64,000 nt of DNA from Cryptomeria japonica (Eukaryota; Streptophyta; Pinopsida; Cupressales; Cupressaceae). Where the stretch lies: assembly GCF_030272615.1 (NCBI RefSeq), contig NC_081408.1:334646793-334710792 (forward strand), written 5' to 3'. Position numbers and translations under genes: made by a program. The notes under the pieces were generated by a model, which did not search any database, was not told the DNA's origin, and saw nothing but the letters and a program-made list of their open reading frames with translations. Below are positions 44,459 through 57,953 of this stretch, piece after piece. Numbering within the stretch: position 1 is the first letter of the stretch; each line of letters opens with the position of its first letter.

Positions 44459-47400
44459 ATGAGTTTTACAACAATAAGCCCTACTTACAATATTCCCGTT
44501 AGACGAAGCCTTAGAATTAAGTCTTTCCAAGGTTTAATTACTGAGGAGATGGAACCTAATTTGAATGGCCTCTTTAACGAGGACACGGGTAATTCCTCTA
44601 ATCCTCTTAATGATGAAGAAGCTCTCCATGAGGTTTCTGTAGAACAACTTTCGAAATTGGATAACCAATTTGATGATTTTCAGCAATGGATGTCTGAAGA
44701 GTTTCCCGATAGTCAAGCTCTTTCATTAATTGAGGGTCTAAAACGTATGGTTCAAAGTGATAAGAATGGAATTGATATTTTGCGTGGTATTGCACACATT
44801 GTGGATTCGAATGTGATGCCTATGAAGAGTTGTGCTGAAACTTTAGGTTATACACAACCTCCCACTCAAGTTAATCATTCTATTCCTTTGACAACTTCTA
44901 TTGCTAGCATATCTACCTTTACATCAAACATAATGACTACTTCTATACAAGACATTCTGCCTATGATCACCAGTCATGGGGGCAATCCTTCCTCTTTAAT
45001 TAACCCTCTTCCTTCATTCAATCCAACTTCTTCATTCATTCCTTCAATGAGTGTCCCTATTACATCTCCACAAATGAACATGACGCAAGGGGGCAATTCA
45101 TTTAACCATTCCATTCCTCCTTGTGGTGCTCCTCTTTTCCAATCCTCTCCTATGACTAACTATCATAGTGTCTCGCCACCTTACTCTCAATCAATACCTT
45201 CTTTCAATAACATAATACCTCCATCACAATCGAACATGTCTAAAATGAACTCTTCGACTGAAGCGACCATTAATAATCTTGCACAAATTGTCTCTTCTTT
45301 ACAGCAACAAATTGCCTCTATGAATCAATCTAAGTTTAGTGTGCCCACAGTTGATGTTGCGAGCCCACTTTCTCTTGACATTGTTCGAGCTATCCCTCCT
45401 AAACATGTTGAAACCTCACATTTGGAGCTTTATAGTGGTAAAGGTGATCCTCTAACACATGTTAAGACTTTTCAAACAATATGTACCGATTTTGCTTATG
45501 ACCAAAGTTTGCTTGCAAAACTGTTTACTAGGACATTAAGAGATAAAGCCCTACAACGGCATTTCTCGTTGCCTTCTTATTCTAATACTTCTTTCGAACA
45601 ACTTGCAAATGCTTTTATTCAATAATTTCAAAACAATATAAGTCCTAAAGTTACTTTGATTGATTTAATGCATTGTAAACAAGGTGTTAAAGAAAAAGTG
45701 ACTAATTTCATTGGTAGATATAAGCATTTGTAAGCTCAAATTTCTTTTCCAGTGCCTGACAATTTTATTCAAAGAATCTTTATTTCTAATTTACAAAAAG
45801 ATATTAGAGAAAAACTTCTATTTTCTCAGTTTACTTCTTTCCAATAGTTGTGCGCAACTCTTCACAATTATCAACTGACTGTGAGTCAAATGGAACAAGC
45901 AAATCCTATGGCTCTGAGTGATAAGGGTGATAGTAGTCAACAACCATTTGGAAAGTTTAAACCGAACAAAGATTCCCTTAAGTTCAATGAAAACATCATC
46001 AACAACAATGTGAATGCAGCATCAGGTGTGCCTCCTATTTCTAAGTTTTTCAAGAAAGAAAGAAAGTTTACTCCTTTGAATGAATCATTGCATAGTATTA
46101 TGAATAAGTTATTGGAACAAAATGTGCTTACTCTCCCTCCTGTAAAGCAAATAGATTCTTCAAATATTAATTCACCCTATTTTGATAACAAATCTTTTTG
46201 TCAATTTCATCGTCAACTTGGGCATGATACTGAAAAATATTTTGCTTTAAAGGGTAAAATTCAAGATTTGATTGATAATAATACTATCTCTGTTTCTGGT
46301 ATGAATGATAAAGCCAACACATCTGTAGCTCCTCCTAACCAAAATCTTAAGATTTTTACTAATCCATTACCTTCTCATACCTCTCATGTGATTGAGACTA
46401 ATGATTCCTCTTTCTCATCTGATGGTCTTGTGTCTATGACTCCGAATGTGATTAACTTTGTAGAGCAGCAAGAAAACCCTAAAGAACCTTCCATCACATT
46501 TGATTCCAGTGAAACTATCAGGGCACCTAATGGTCCTTTATATATAGTTGCAAAAGTCAAGAATACACCTTGCCGTGGAGTGCTTATTGATCCTGCTTGC
46601 ATGGTTAATGTTATTACTGAAGAATTTCTTTTTACTTTGCAATTGAATCAAGTGATCTATGACAAAACAAATGTGGTTGTGAAATTATTTGATGTATTTT
46701 CTTCTCCTACAATTGGTTCTATTAAATTACCTATTGAGGTCCATAACAAGTCCCTTGATGTGAGCTTTGCTATTATTCCTTCATCCGAACAATTTCGTGT
46801 GAAGCTAGGCTGTCCTTGGCTATCTTCCATGAAAGGTATTGCTTCTCCTATTCATAAATGCTTGAAATTTCCCCATAATGGTGAAGTTGTTACTGTCAAT
46901 CATAGTCTCTTTAAACCAGCTGAAAGAACTTCTAGCGTTCCTATTGATTATTTTTGGCCTAAACAATTCCAATCTCTTCCACCGCGAAGTGATCATCTTT
47001 TCAAATCTTATCAAAAGTGGAAAACAGATATGATCCTATCTCTAAGTGAACCTAGAACACCCAAACTTGATATTCCTATCATTCTTGAGAAGGAAGTTCT
47101 TCCTTTGAAAGATAAAACTAATGTCTTTCCTCAAGAAGATTCCCAACCCATTCCTATGGATGTGACTATGTCTATGTCTAATAAACTTTCTAAAAGTAGA
47201 CCTATACCTCCTCATCATCATGGACTTGGTCTCCTTCCTAAACCAAATATTCCTCCTTTATATGGAGCAGTTCCTCCTCCTTCCTGTTATGGAGAGAAGA
47301 GACCTTCCTCTTCTCCTATTATCTAGCCTAAGAGACCACAACCCAAACACCCAAGTGATAAGGATGAGAACATTCCTCCTCCTTAATCTTCTCCACTTCC

Positions 47401-47890
47401 TACTAAGACTAGACGAAATCGTTCTGTGTGCGAACAATGATGAAAGTGTCATCTTAGAGCTCAAGCAGCTGCTTCTCAAACTTTACAATCCCCAAAAACA
47501 CCTTCAACAAGCATTATTCCATTTTCTCCAAAATCTCCTAAACATAAGATGCATGACGGTCTTGATCCTGTGCGAGTTAAAGATCCTATTTTTATAAATC
47601 TTGATGATGGTATAGATAAAAATGTTATTCATGATGAAAATGTTACTTCTCTTGCTTCTGATAGTGAATATGAATATGTTGATGTTGATAACCATTTATC
47701 TAATAAATTTTCTAAAGCACTTATCCTAGCTCCTAGACAAGAACAACATGGCTTGGAACATGAACATAGCCCTTGTTTGGATCTTGTGATAGCTCCATCT
47801 GCTATGTTGAATGTTCCTCCTCTAGCGTGTTTCCTGCCTTCCCAAAATATTGATCAGCAAGATCGGGGGGTGGATGACGTGCTGGACTAG
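44459..47890 (+). pseudogene. gag-protease-like polyprotein, copy A2
   Basis: Same 1,144-codon frame with no length change. It shares with A1 and A3 the stops after RYKHL (TAA), after SFQ (TAG, before LCATLHNYQ) and after SSSPII (TAG, 47324-47326). Its own stops are TAA 45623-45625 (after AFIQ) and TAA near 47384. The knuckle reads CQFHRQLGHDTEKY, so its last Cys is lost. Protease place LIDPACMVNV. Confidence 0.82.
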
Positions 47891-48634
47891 TTTCATTAGC
47901 ATAGCAGACTCTCTCCTCCTCTCTTTTGTTACTTCTTCTATGTGTTATTCTCATTCTTCTATTTGTTGTCCTTAGTGTTGTCTACTTGAGGATGATGCAA
48001 AGCATTGAGATCTCTTTTGGTCTCTCTCATGTTGACACAAAAAACACATGTGTTCCCTTCTGCTAGGTGACCTTCCTTGATTGGGGAATGAAGAAAAATT
48101 ATGCATACATAAATATGATATACTTGAATTATCATACAGCATACTAACCCCGAGGAAAGCGAAGTCACCTCGTGCTTTGTGTTTTTTGTGTATTATCCTT
48201 GGGTTTCTCTCACTCTTGGGGGCTAAATATTTGTGATAACGTGCTCCTTTCCCTTCTCATTTCTTATGTGTATCACTACCTTAAAGCAATCACCCCCATC
48301 GAGGTGTGTGCGATCGCTTTAACGTAGGGGGGCATACACCCCGTCTATCCCTTCAGGATACTTGAAAACTTCTTGGCGAACTGAGCTTTGCCTTGAAAAT
48401 TTTTGGTATTTTTCTTACATGACTCATAGTGAGGGAACCTTACTACTGACAGTCATAGTTCTCCCTCATGATCTTCCCTTTTACTTTGTCAATCGAAGTC
48501 ATAAGATCCTTAGTCCACTGGGGGCTTGGTGTATCTTGCCTCCTTGACGTGGTGAAAGTCTTTCAATGTTGTTTCCTTGTACTTTATCGGAAGTATGAGC
48601 ATACGCTTATACTCTCGCTAAAGTGGGGGCTAAA
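47891..48634 (+). other. 3' untranslated region and PPT of copy A2
   Basis: Non-coding; PPT CTAAAGTGGGGGCTAAA at 48618-48634. Confidence 0.7.
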
Positions 48635-49914
48635 TGTAGCATCCTAAAATTGTGACACTTGCAATTTTGACTGCATTTGGGTCTTCACGATGGCGACGCA
48701 ACACTGAACCTGAATGGAGACCCTGAAACTTGTCCATGACATCAAAAACTGCATTTTTCAGCACCCTGGCCTGATCCTCCTTGCACCCTGCTGTCCCTGG
48801 AGGTGGGACCATGGTGCCTAGCACCCTGGTCCTTTAGGACTAGGGCACCCAGCACCATGGTCCCCCAGGACCATGGCGCCCAGCGCCCTGGTCCCTGGCC
48901 CTATTTTGGGCCCGGTCTCTTAGGGGGCTTCGGGTCTTTATGTTTGCAATTCGGGAAATAGTGTTTCCTGGTCGGAACAAGGTCAGAAAAATCAGTCTTT
49001 CAACTCTAATTGGCAAGTATATAAACTACATTTCCCCTCTCAGAAAGGGTAAATGAAAAGAGGAAGGATATATGTGTACAAGATGCGGAAGCGATATTCA
49101 AACATTCAAGCATTCAAGCATTCAAGCATTCAATCATTCCTTCAAGCAATTGATCATTCTAAGTCTCCATTCAAGGCTAAGTGTTGCATTCAAGACAAGG
49201 ATTCAACCATTGAAGAGGAGATCACTTACAACATACAACATACAACAACATTTACACCTTCGCATGTAAGAATACAAACATTCTTACAACAAGGTATCAG
49301 TACTTGTTTACATTACAAACATTTACATTTACAACATTCTCATTTCTTGGTTAATTCCAAAACTGGGGTTTGACCTAAGGGAAAACCCCTAATCCCTAAC
49401 CCCCTAGTCATCCTCTCTTTTTTGTGTGTAGGGTGCAGGTATGCGGCTGAAATTGAAGATCTGGAATCCTTGTGCAGAGACGAATAGATCCCCCTTCGTT
49501 TCGCAGATTTTTCAGAGGACCGTGTGTACGCCGGGTGCCATCGTCTCGTCAACATTCACTCAAATTTTTAGGACAGCGTCGTCTCGACATTTTACTGCTA
49601 ATTCGAAGTCCGCAGCTCCATGCTATATTCCTATCTCTGTTTATAAGTGAATCTTTCTCACTTTTCGTGCATTCCTAGCTTAATCCTTCTATCTACATTC
49701 TTTACAAAAGAGGGTAGCCTTGTTGTCTTAACCCTTGAAACTCATTTAGAATCCAATCTTGCATTGTGTGGGATTGGATCTTGTGGGTTTCAACCCCTCT
49801 TTTGAATGTAAAGTCTCCCCTAAGTGAAAACCGTCAACCCTAGTGACCTCCTTTCTCTCTCCTTGGAGTGCTGGGGGGAACACTTAGGGTTCGATCGGGA
49901 TTTTTCACTTTACA
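48635..49914 (+). repeat. Family A LTR 3
   Basis: 1,280 bp, shared by copies A2 and A3. Three GGACC hairpin units at about 48810-48900, TATA at 49018-49025, one extra octamer-like unit at about 49120-49140. The stem-loop at 49517 reads GGACCGTGTGTAC (palindrome broken). PBS at 49918-49936. Confidence 0.88.
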
Positions 49915-50093
49915 TTTTGGTGAACCTGACGTGAACATCCTTTCCGATTATTCATGGTTAGATCTAAAAATTGGATGCCTTGATTACATTTCCATGTTTG
50001 ATCTTTTGCAAAATTTTAGAGGTTAATTACATGATAACCCTAAATTTTCTTTTTAGTAATTGAGCTTGTGAAATGTTTAATTGTTAATGCTTC
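49915..50093 (+). other. PBS and start of leader A3, before the nested element
   Basis: Matches 43279-43457, then breaks off inside the leader at the insertion of element C; target bases GCTTC at 50089-50093. Confidence 0.75.
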
Positions 50094-51331
50094 TGTAAAG
50101 CAGAAAATCGATCGAACCCTAGTTGCTCTCCCCTCTTCCAACTCCAAGGAGAGAGAAGGGAGGTTGCTAGGGTTGATGGTTTTCACTTGGGAGACTTTAC
50201 ATTCAAAAGAGGGGTTGAAACCCACAAGATCCAATCCCACACAATGCAAGATTGGATGCTAAATGAGTTTCAAGGGTTAAGACAGCAAGGCTACCCTCTT
50301 TTGTAAAGAATGTTGATAGAAGAATTAATCTAGGAATGCATAGAAAGTGAGAAAGATTCGCTCATAAACTAAGATAGGGATATAGGATGAAGCTGCGGAC
50401 CTGGAATTAGCAGTAAAATGTCGATACGACGCTGTCCTGCAAATTTGAGCGAAAGTTGACGGGACGATGGCGCCCGGCGTGCACACGGTCCTCCGAAAAA
50501 TCCGTGAAACAAAGGGGGATCTGTTCATCTCTGCACAAGGATTCCAGAGCTTCAATTTCAGCTGCGTACCTGCAACCTACACACAAAAAAGCGAAGACGA
50601 TTGGGGGGTTAGGGATTAGGGGTTTGCCTTTAGGTCAAACGCCGGTTTTGGAATTAACCAAGAAATGAGAAATGTTGTAAATGTAAATGTCTGTAATGTA
50701 AAACAAGTACTAATACCTTGTTGTAAGGATGTTTGTATCCTTATGTGTGAAGGTATAGATGTTGTTGTATGTTGTATATTGTAGTAGTATGTAGTAAGTG
50801 ATTTCCTCTTCAATGGTTGAATCCTTGTCTTGAATGTAACACTTAGCCTTGAATGGAGACTTAGAAGGAATGCTTGAATGCTTGAATGCTTGAATGTTTG
50901 AGTATCATTTCCACGTCTTGTACCCATATGTCCTTCCTCTTTTTATCCACCAAAATGGGAGAGGAAAAGTAGTTTATATACTTGTCAATTAGGGCAGATA
51001 GACTGATTTTCCTGACCTTAGGCCGACTAGGAAAGATAATTTCCAATTTGCAAACAAAAAGACCCGAAGTCCCATAGGAGACCGGGCCCAAAATAGGGCC
51101 AAGGACTAGGGCACTGGGCGCCCTAGTCCTGAAGGACCAGGGCTAGGCGCTCTGGTCCCACCTCCTGGGACAGCAGGGTGCAAAGGAGGTTCAGGCCAGG
51201 GTGCTTGAAAAATGCAATTTTTGGTGTCGTGGACAAGTTTCGGGGTCTCCATTCAGGTTCCGTGTTGCATCGCCATCATGAAGACCAAAATGCAGTCGAA
51301 ATTGCAAGTGTCGCAATTTTAGGACGCTACA
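50094..51331 (-). repeat. 3' LTR of element C
   Basis: 1,238 bp. TATA on the minus strand at 50973-50980; GGACCGTGTGCAC on the minus strand at 50479-50491; about two GGACC hairpin units near 51095-51165. Confidence 0.88.
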
Positions 51332-52079
51332 TTTAGCCCCCACTTTAGCGGGAGTATAGGCGTACGCTCATACTTCCGGTAAAGTACAAGGAAACAACAT
51401 TGAAAGACTTTCACCACGTCAAGGAGGCAAGACACACCAAGCCCCCAGTGGACTAAGGATCTTACGACTTTGATTGACAAAGTAAAAGGGAAGATCACGA
51501 GGGAGAACCATGACTGTCAGTAGTAAGGTTCCCTTACTATGAGTCATGCAAAAGAAATATCAAAAATTTTCAAGGCAAAGCTAAGTTCGCCAGGAAATTT
51601 TCAAGTATCTTGAAGGGATCGATGGGGTGTATGCCCCCCTACGTTAAAGCAATCGCACACGCCTCAACGGGGGTGATTGTTTTAACATAGTGATACACAT
51701 AAGAAATGAGAAAGGAAAGGAGCACATTATCGCAAAGATTTAGCCCCCAAGTGTGAGATAAACCCAAGCATAATAGACACAAAACACAAAGCACAAGGTG
51801 ACTTTGCTTTCCTCGGGGTCAGTATGCTGTATGATAATTCATGTATATATATCATATGTATGTATGCATAATTGTTCTTCATTCCCCAATCAAGGAAGGT
51901 CACCTAGAAGAAGGGAACACATGTGTCGGTTGAGTCAACATGAGAGAGACCAAAAGAGATCACAATTCTTTGCATCGTCCTCAAGTAGACAACACTAAGG
52001 ACAACAAATAGAAGAATGAGAATAACATATAGAAGAAGTAACACAAGAGAGGAGGAGAGAATCTGCTATGCTAATGTAA
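51332..52079 (-). other. PPT and 3' untranslated region of element C
   Basis: PPT CTAAAGTGGGGGCTAAA on the minus strand at 51332-51348, then about 730 bp non-coding, matching the same region in the array copies. Confidence 0.7.
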
Positions 52080-55000
52080 CTAGTCTAGCACATCATCTAC
52101 CCCTCGATCTTGCTGATCAATGTTTCGAGAAGGCAGGGAACACGCTAGAGGAGGAACATCCAACACAATAGATGGAGCTATCACAAGATCCAAACAAGGG
52201 CTATGTTCATGTTCCAAGCCACGTTGTTCTTGTCTAGGAGCTAGGATAAGTGCTTTAGAAAATTCATTAGATAAATGGTTATCAATATCAACAAGTTCAT
52301 ATTCACTATCGGAAGCAAGAGGAGTAACATTTTCATCATGAATAACATTTTCATCTATAGCATCATCAAGATTTATAAAAATAGGGTCTTTAATTCACAC
52401 AGGATCAAGACCATCATGCATCTTATGTTTAGGAGATTTGGGAGAAAATGGAATAATGCTTGTTGAAGGTGTTTTTGGAGATTGCGAAGTTTGAGAAGCA
52501 GCTGCTTGAGCCCTAAGATGATGCTTTCATCAGCGTTCATGCGCAGAACGATTTCGTCTAGTCTTAGTAGGAAGTGGAGAAGATTGAGGAGGAGGAATGT
52601 TCTCATCCTTATCACTTGGGTGTTTAGGTTGTGGTCTCTTAGGCTGGATAATAGGAGAAGAAGGTCTCTTTTCTCTATAAAAAGAAGGAGGAGGAACTGC
52701 TCCATATAAAGGAGGAATATTTGGTTTAGGAAGGAGACCAAGTCCATCATGACGAGGAGGTATAGGTCTACTCTTAGAAGGTTTATTAGGCATAGACATA
52801 GTCACATCCATAGGGATGGGTTGGGAATCTTCTTGAGGAAAGACATTAGTTTTATCTTTCAAAGGAAGAACTTCCTTCTCAAGAATGATAGGAATATCAA
52901 GTTTGGGTGTTCTAGGTTTACTTAAACATAGGATCATATCTATTTTCCATTTTTGATAAGATTTGAAAAGATGATCACTTCGTGGAGGAAGGGATTGGAA
53001 TTGTTTAGGCCAAAAATAATCAATAGGAACGCTAGAAGTTCTTTCAGTTGGTTTAAAGAGACTATGATTGACAGTAACAACTTCACCATTATGGGGAAAT
53101 TTCAAACATTTGTGAATAGGAGAAGCAATAGCTTTCATGGAAGATAGCCAAGGATAGCCAAGCTTCACACGAAATTGTTCAGACAAAGGAATAATAGCAA
53201 AGTTCACATCAAGGGATTTGTTATGGACCTCAATAGGTAATGTAATAGAACCAATTGCAGGAGAAGAAAATGCATCAAATAATTTCACAATCACATATGT
53301 TTTGTCATAAATCACTTGATTCAATTGCAAAGTAAAAAGGAATTCTTCAGTAATAACATTAACCATGCACGAAGGATCAATAAGCACTCAATGACAAGGT
53401 GTATTCTTGACTTTTGCAACTATGTATAAAGGACCATCAGGTGCCCTAATAATTTCACTAGAATCAAATGAGATGGAAGGTTCTTTAGGGTTTTCTTGCT
53501 GCCCTACAAAGTTAATCACATTCGGAGTCATAGACACAAGACCATCAGATGAGAAAGAGGAATCATTAGCCTCAATCACATTAGAGGTATGAGAAGGTAA
53601 TGGATCAGTAAAAATCTGAAGATTTTGGTTAGGAGGAGCTACAGATGTATTGCCTTTATCATTCACTCCAGAAACAGAGATAGTATTATTATCAATCAAA
53701 TCTTGAATTTTACCCTTTAAAGAAAAACATTTTTCAGTATCATGCCCAGGTTGACGATAAAATTGACAAAACAATTTGTTATCAAAATAAGGTGAAGTAA
53801 TCTTTGCAGGATCAATTTGCCTTATAGGAGGAAGAGTGATCACAATTTGTTCCAATAACTTATTCATAATACTATGCAATGATTCATTCAAAGGAGTATA
53901 CTTTCTTTCTTTCTTGAAAAACTTAGAAATAGGAGGCACACCTGATGCTGCATTCACATTGTTGTTGATGATGTTTTCATTGAATTTGATGGAATCTCTG
54001 TTTGGTTTAAACTTCCCAAATTGTTGTTGACTTCTATCACCCTTATCACTCAGAGCCATAGGATGTGATTGTTCCATTTGACTCACAGTCAGTTGATAAT
54101 TGTGAAGAGTTGCAGACAACTGTTGGAAAGAAGTAAACTCAGAAAATAGAAGTTTGTCTCGAATATCTTTTTATAAATTAGAAATAAAGATTCTTTGAAT
54201 ATCATTGTCAGGCACTGGAAAAGAAATTTGAGCATACAAATGCTTATATCTACCAATGAAATCAGTCACTTTTTCTTTAACACCTTGTTTACAATGCATT
54301 AAATCAATCAAAGTAACTTTAGGACTTATATTGTTTTGAAATTGTTGAATGAAAGCATTTGCAAGTTGTTCGAAAGAAGTAATAGAATAAGAAGGCAATG
54401 AGCAATACCATTGTAGGGCTTTATCTCTTAATGTTCTAGTAAACAGTTTTGCAAGCAACCTTTGGTCATAAGCAAAATCAGTACAGATTGTTTGAAAAGT
54501 CTTAACATGTGTTAGAGGATCACCTTTACCATTATAAAGTTCCAAATGCGGGATTTCAACATGTTTAGGAGGGATAGCTCGAACAATGTCAAGAGAAAGT
54601 GGGCTCGCAACATCAAATGTGGGCACACTAAACTTAGATTGATTCATAGAGGCAATTTGTTGCTGTAAAGAAGAGACAATTTGTGCAAGATTGTTAATGG
54701 TCGCTTCAGTCGAAGAATTCATATTAGATGTGTTAGATTGAGATGGAGGTGTTATGTTATTGAAAGAAGGTAAAGAGTAAGGTGGTGGGACTCTATGATA
54801 ATTAGTCATAGGAGATGATTGGACAGGAGGAACACTACAAGGAGGAATGGAATGATTGAATGAATTGCCCCCTTGCGTCATGTTCATTTGTGAAGATGTA
54901 ATAGGGACACTCATTGAAGGAGTGAATGAAGAAATTGGATTGAATGAAGGAAGAGGGTTAATTAAAGAAGAAGGATTGCCCCCATGACTCATGATCACAG

Positions 55001-55502
55001 GAGGAATGTCTTGTATAGAAGTAGTCATTATGTTTGATGTAAAGGTAGGTATGCTAGCAATAGGAGTCATCAAAGGAATAGAATGATTGACTTGAGTGGG
55101 AGGTTGTGTATAACCTAAAGTTTCGGTACAACTCTTCATAGGCATCACATTCGAATCCACAATGTGTGCAATACCACACAAAATATCAATTCCATTCTTA
55201 TCACTTTGAAGCATATGTTTTAGACCCTCAATTAAAGGAAGAGCTTGACTATCAGGGTATTCTTGAGACATCCATTGTCGAAAATCATCAAATTGGTTAT
55301 CCAATTTCGAAAGTTGTTCTTCAGAAACCTCATGGAGAGCTTCTTCATCATTAGGAGGATTAGAGGAATTACCCATGTCCTCGTTAAAAAGGCTATTCAA
55401 ATTAGGTTCCATCTCCTCAGTAGTTAAACCTCGGAAAGACTTAATTCTACGGCTTCGTCTAACGGGAATAGTGTAAGTAGGGCTTATTGTTGTAAAACTC
55501 AT
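52080..55502 (-). pseudogene. gag-protease-like polyprotein, element C (best preserved copy)
   Basis: 1,141 codons from ATG 55502 (MSFTTISPTYTIPVRRS). Open for 443 codons through the capsid block (LYNGKGDPLTHVKTFQ, ALQWYCSLPS, LYAQISFPVPD). Stops: TAA 54171, TGA 53388, TGA 52530 (after NRSAHER) and one near 52396 (after DGLDPV). The knuckle reads CQFYRQPGHDTEKC, so the usual first His is Tyr. The protease place is LIDPSCMVNV (D-P-S). The C-terminal acidic part (IDENVIHDENV, SEYELVDIDNHLS) matches the array copies. Fewest stops of the four copies. Confidence 0.85.
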
Positions 55503-56682
55503 GCACTAGAGAGAGAGAGAAAATTTTGAATTTAGAGGTAGCAATTTTCAGTAAAATCAGCCAATCTTCTGGATTTAAGCTGTTAAATACAATCAGGACA
55601 ATCTCCCGAAATTTCAGAAAAAATGTCAGGGACCGTGGCGCTCGGAGTGCACACGGTCCCGACAACTTTTTTCGAAATTTGCAGGGATGAAAGTTATGAT
55701 GATTTTAGAGATAATCTGAAAAAATTGAGTGATTTTATGATCTGTAGATAGGCCAAATTAAAGTTGCAATCTCGAAATTGAACCCTACCAAGATTGTCGA
55801 AAAATGCAAAATTTGAATTTTGAAAAAGAGAGGGAAACTGAAATTTTGAATTTTATGATTTTAGAGGGAATACCAAAAGCAATGCAAGTTTTGAAATTTA
55901 AAAGTTGACTCAATTTCACGCAAAATTCAATTTTGAAAGCGGAAATTAAAGTTGTTGTAATTAAGCACTTAATTTCAAAAGTCACAAATTGCAAGAATTT
56001 GAATAAAGCACTGAAATTTCGAATGAATGCAAACACACTTTTCAGATTTAGGACAGTAAGAACACAATTTTGACACAAAATTTCAATTTCAATGATTTTC
56101 GAATGATTAGGAACCTTAATCCAAGCAATCACAAGACCAACTTTGACTTTAATTTTGAAAGTGTTATAATTGATAAAATCAGCCAAAATTCTGGATTTTA
56201 GCAGGAAAATACAGTAAGATCTAGCTCCCGAAATTTCAGAAAAAATGTCGGGGACGATGGCGCTCGGTGTGCACATGGTCCTCGCAACTTTTTTCCAAAT
56301 TTTCAGGGATGAAAGATATTGTGATTTTATTGCGGAATCCAAAGTTACAGCTGATTTGGAGATGTTTTGATTAGTGAAATTGTAAGTCAAAGGTTGAATC
56401 AAGAGGGTTTCAAAAATTAGGGTTTTGACACTTAACCACTTAATTTTCAAAATTAAAGCATAGATATGAACTGATAATTTGTAATAGAAGGGCAGATCTA
56501 AAACAAGCATTAACATTTAGACATTTCACAAGCTTAATTACTAAAAAGAAAATTTAGGGTTTTTATGCAATTAACCTCTAAAATTTTGCAAAAGATCAAA
56601 CATGGAAATGTAATCAAGGAATCCAATTTTCAGATCTAACCATGAATAATCAGAAAGGATGTTCACGTCGGGTTCACCAAAA
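55503..56682 (-). other. Leader and PBS of element C, with stem-loops and an open 243-residue frame
   Basis: Stem-loop 55630-55659 has perfect arms GGACCGTG/CACGGTCC; a weaker one lies at 56252-56281. A frame 55785-56516 with a true ATG (MLMLVLDLPFYYK) is open for 243 residues. PBS TGGTGAACCCGACGTGAAC on the minus strand at 56661-56679. Confidence 0.55.
55630..55659 (-). other. GGACC stem-loop in leader C
   Basis: Perfect 8-bp arms, 14-nt loop; GTGCAC at the loop edge. Same 30-nt length as in the array copies. Confidence 0.7.
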
Positions 56683-57953
56683 TGTAAAGCGGAAAATCGA
56701 TCGAACCCTAGTTGCTCTCCCCTCTTCCAACTCCAAGGAGAGAGAAGGGAGGTTGCTAGGGTTGATGGTTTTCACTTGGGAGACTTTACATTCAAAAGAG
56801 GGGTTGAAACCCACAAGATCCAATCCCACACAATGCAAGATTGGATGCTAAATGAGTTTCAAGGGTTAAGACAACAAGGCTACCCTCTTTTGTAAAGAAT
56901 GTTGATAGAAGAATTAAGCTAGGAATGCATAGAAAGTGAGAAAGATTCGCTTATAAACTGAGATAGGGATATAGGATGAAGTTGCGGACCTGGAATTAGC
57001 AGTAAAATGTCGATACGGCACTGTCCTACAAATTTGAGCGAAAGTTGACGGGACGATGGCACCCGGCGTGCACACGGTCCTCCGAAAAATCCACGAAACG
57101 AAGGGAGATCTGTTCGTCTCTGCACAAGGATTCCAGACCTTCAATTTCAGCTGCGTACCTGCAACCTACACACAGAAAAGCGAAGATGATTGGGGGGTTA
57201 GGGATTAGGGGTTTGCCTTTAGGTCAAACCCTGGTTTTGGAATTAACCAAGAAATGAGAAATGCTGTAAATGTAAATGTCTGTAATGTAAAACAAGTACT
57301 AATACCTTGTTGTAAGGATGTTTGTATCCTTATGTGCGAAGGTATAGATGTTGTTGTATGTTGTATGTTGTAGTAGTATGTAGTAAGTGATCTCCTCTTC
57401 AATGGTTGAATCCTTGTCTTGAATGCAACACTTAGCCTTGAATGGAGACTTAGAAGGAATGCTTGAATGCTTGAATGCTTGAATGTTTGAGTATCGTTTC
57501 CACGTCTTGTACACATATGTCCTTCCTCTTTTTATCCACCAAAATGGGAGAGGAAAAGTAGTTTATATACTTGTTAATTAGGGCTGATAGACTGATTTTC
57601 CCGACCTTAGGCCGACCAGGAAAGATAATTTCCAATTTGCAAACAAAAAGAACCGAAGTCCCATAGGAGACCGGGCCCAAAATAGGGCCAGGGACCAAGG
57701 CGCTGGGCGCCATGGTCCTGGGGGACCAGGGCGCTGGGCGCCCTAGTCCTGAAGGACCAGGGCACTGGGCGCTGTGGTCCCACCTCCCGGGACAGCAAGG
57801 TGCAAAGGAGGTTCAGGCCAGGGTGCTTGAAAAATGCAGTTTTTGGTGTCGTGGACAAGTTTCGGGGTCTCCATTCATGTTCCGTGTTGCGTCGCCATCG
57901 TAAAGACCGAAATGCAGTCGAAATTGCAAGTGTCACAATTTTAGGACGCTACA
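56683..57953 (-). repeat. 5' LTR of element C
   Basis: 1,271 bp. TATA on the minus strand at 57562-57569, GGACCGTGTGCAC on the minus strand at 57068-57080, three GGACC hairpin units at about 57690-57780 (one more than in its own 3' LTR). Confidence 0.88.

Larger units (their letters stand above)
50094..57953 (-). mobile_element. Element C: complete family A member nested in reverse orientation
   Basis: TGTAAAGC at the left end and GACGCTACA at the right end, with flanks GCTTC and GCTTG (4 of 5 bases alike, consistent with a 5-bp target duplication). 3' LTR 50094-51331, PPT 51332-51348, internal region, PBS 56661-56679, 5' LTR 56683-57953. It retains CAG or CAA codons where array copies have TAG or TAA stops, so it came from a less decayed lineage. 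Confidence 0.88.

Noticed and set aside
47220-47597. 125-codon frame overlapping the gag-protease tail (also 40589, 52373, 61721)
   Set aside because: Leucine-rich +1/+2 reading of the proline-rich tail, present in all copies by descent; no start context or motif.
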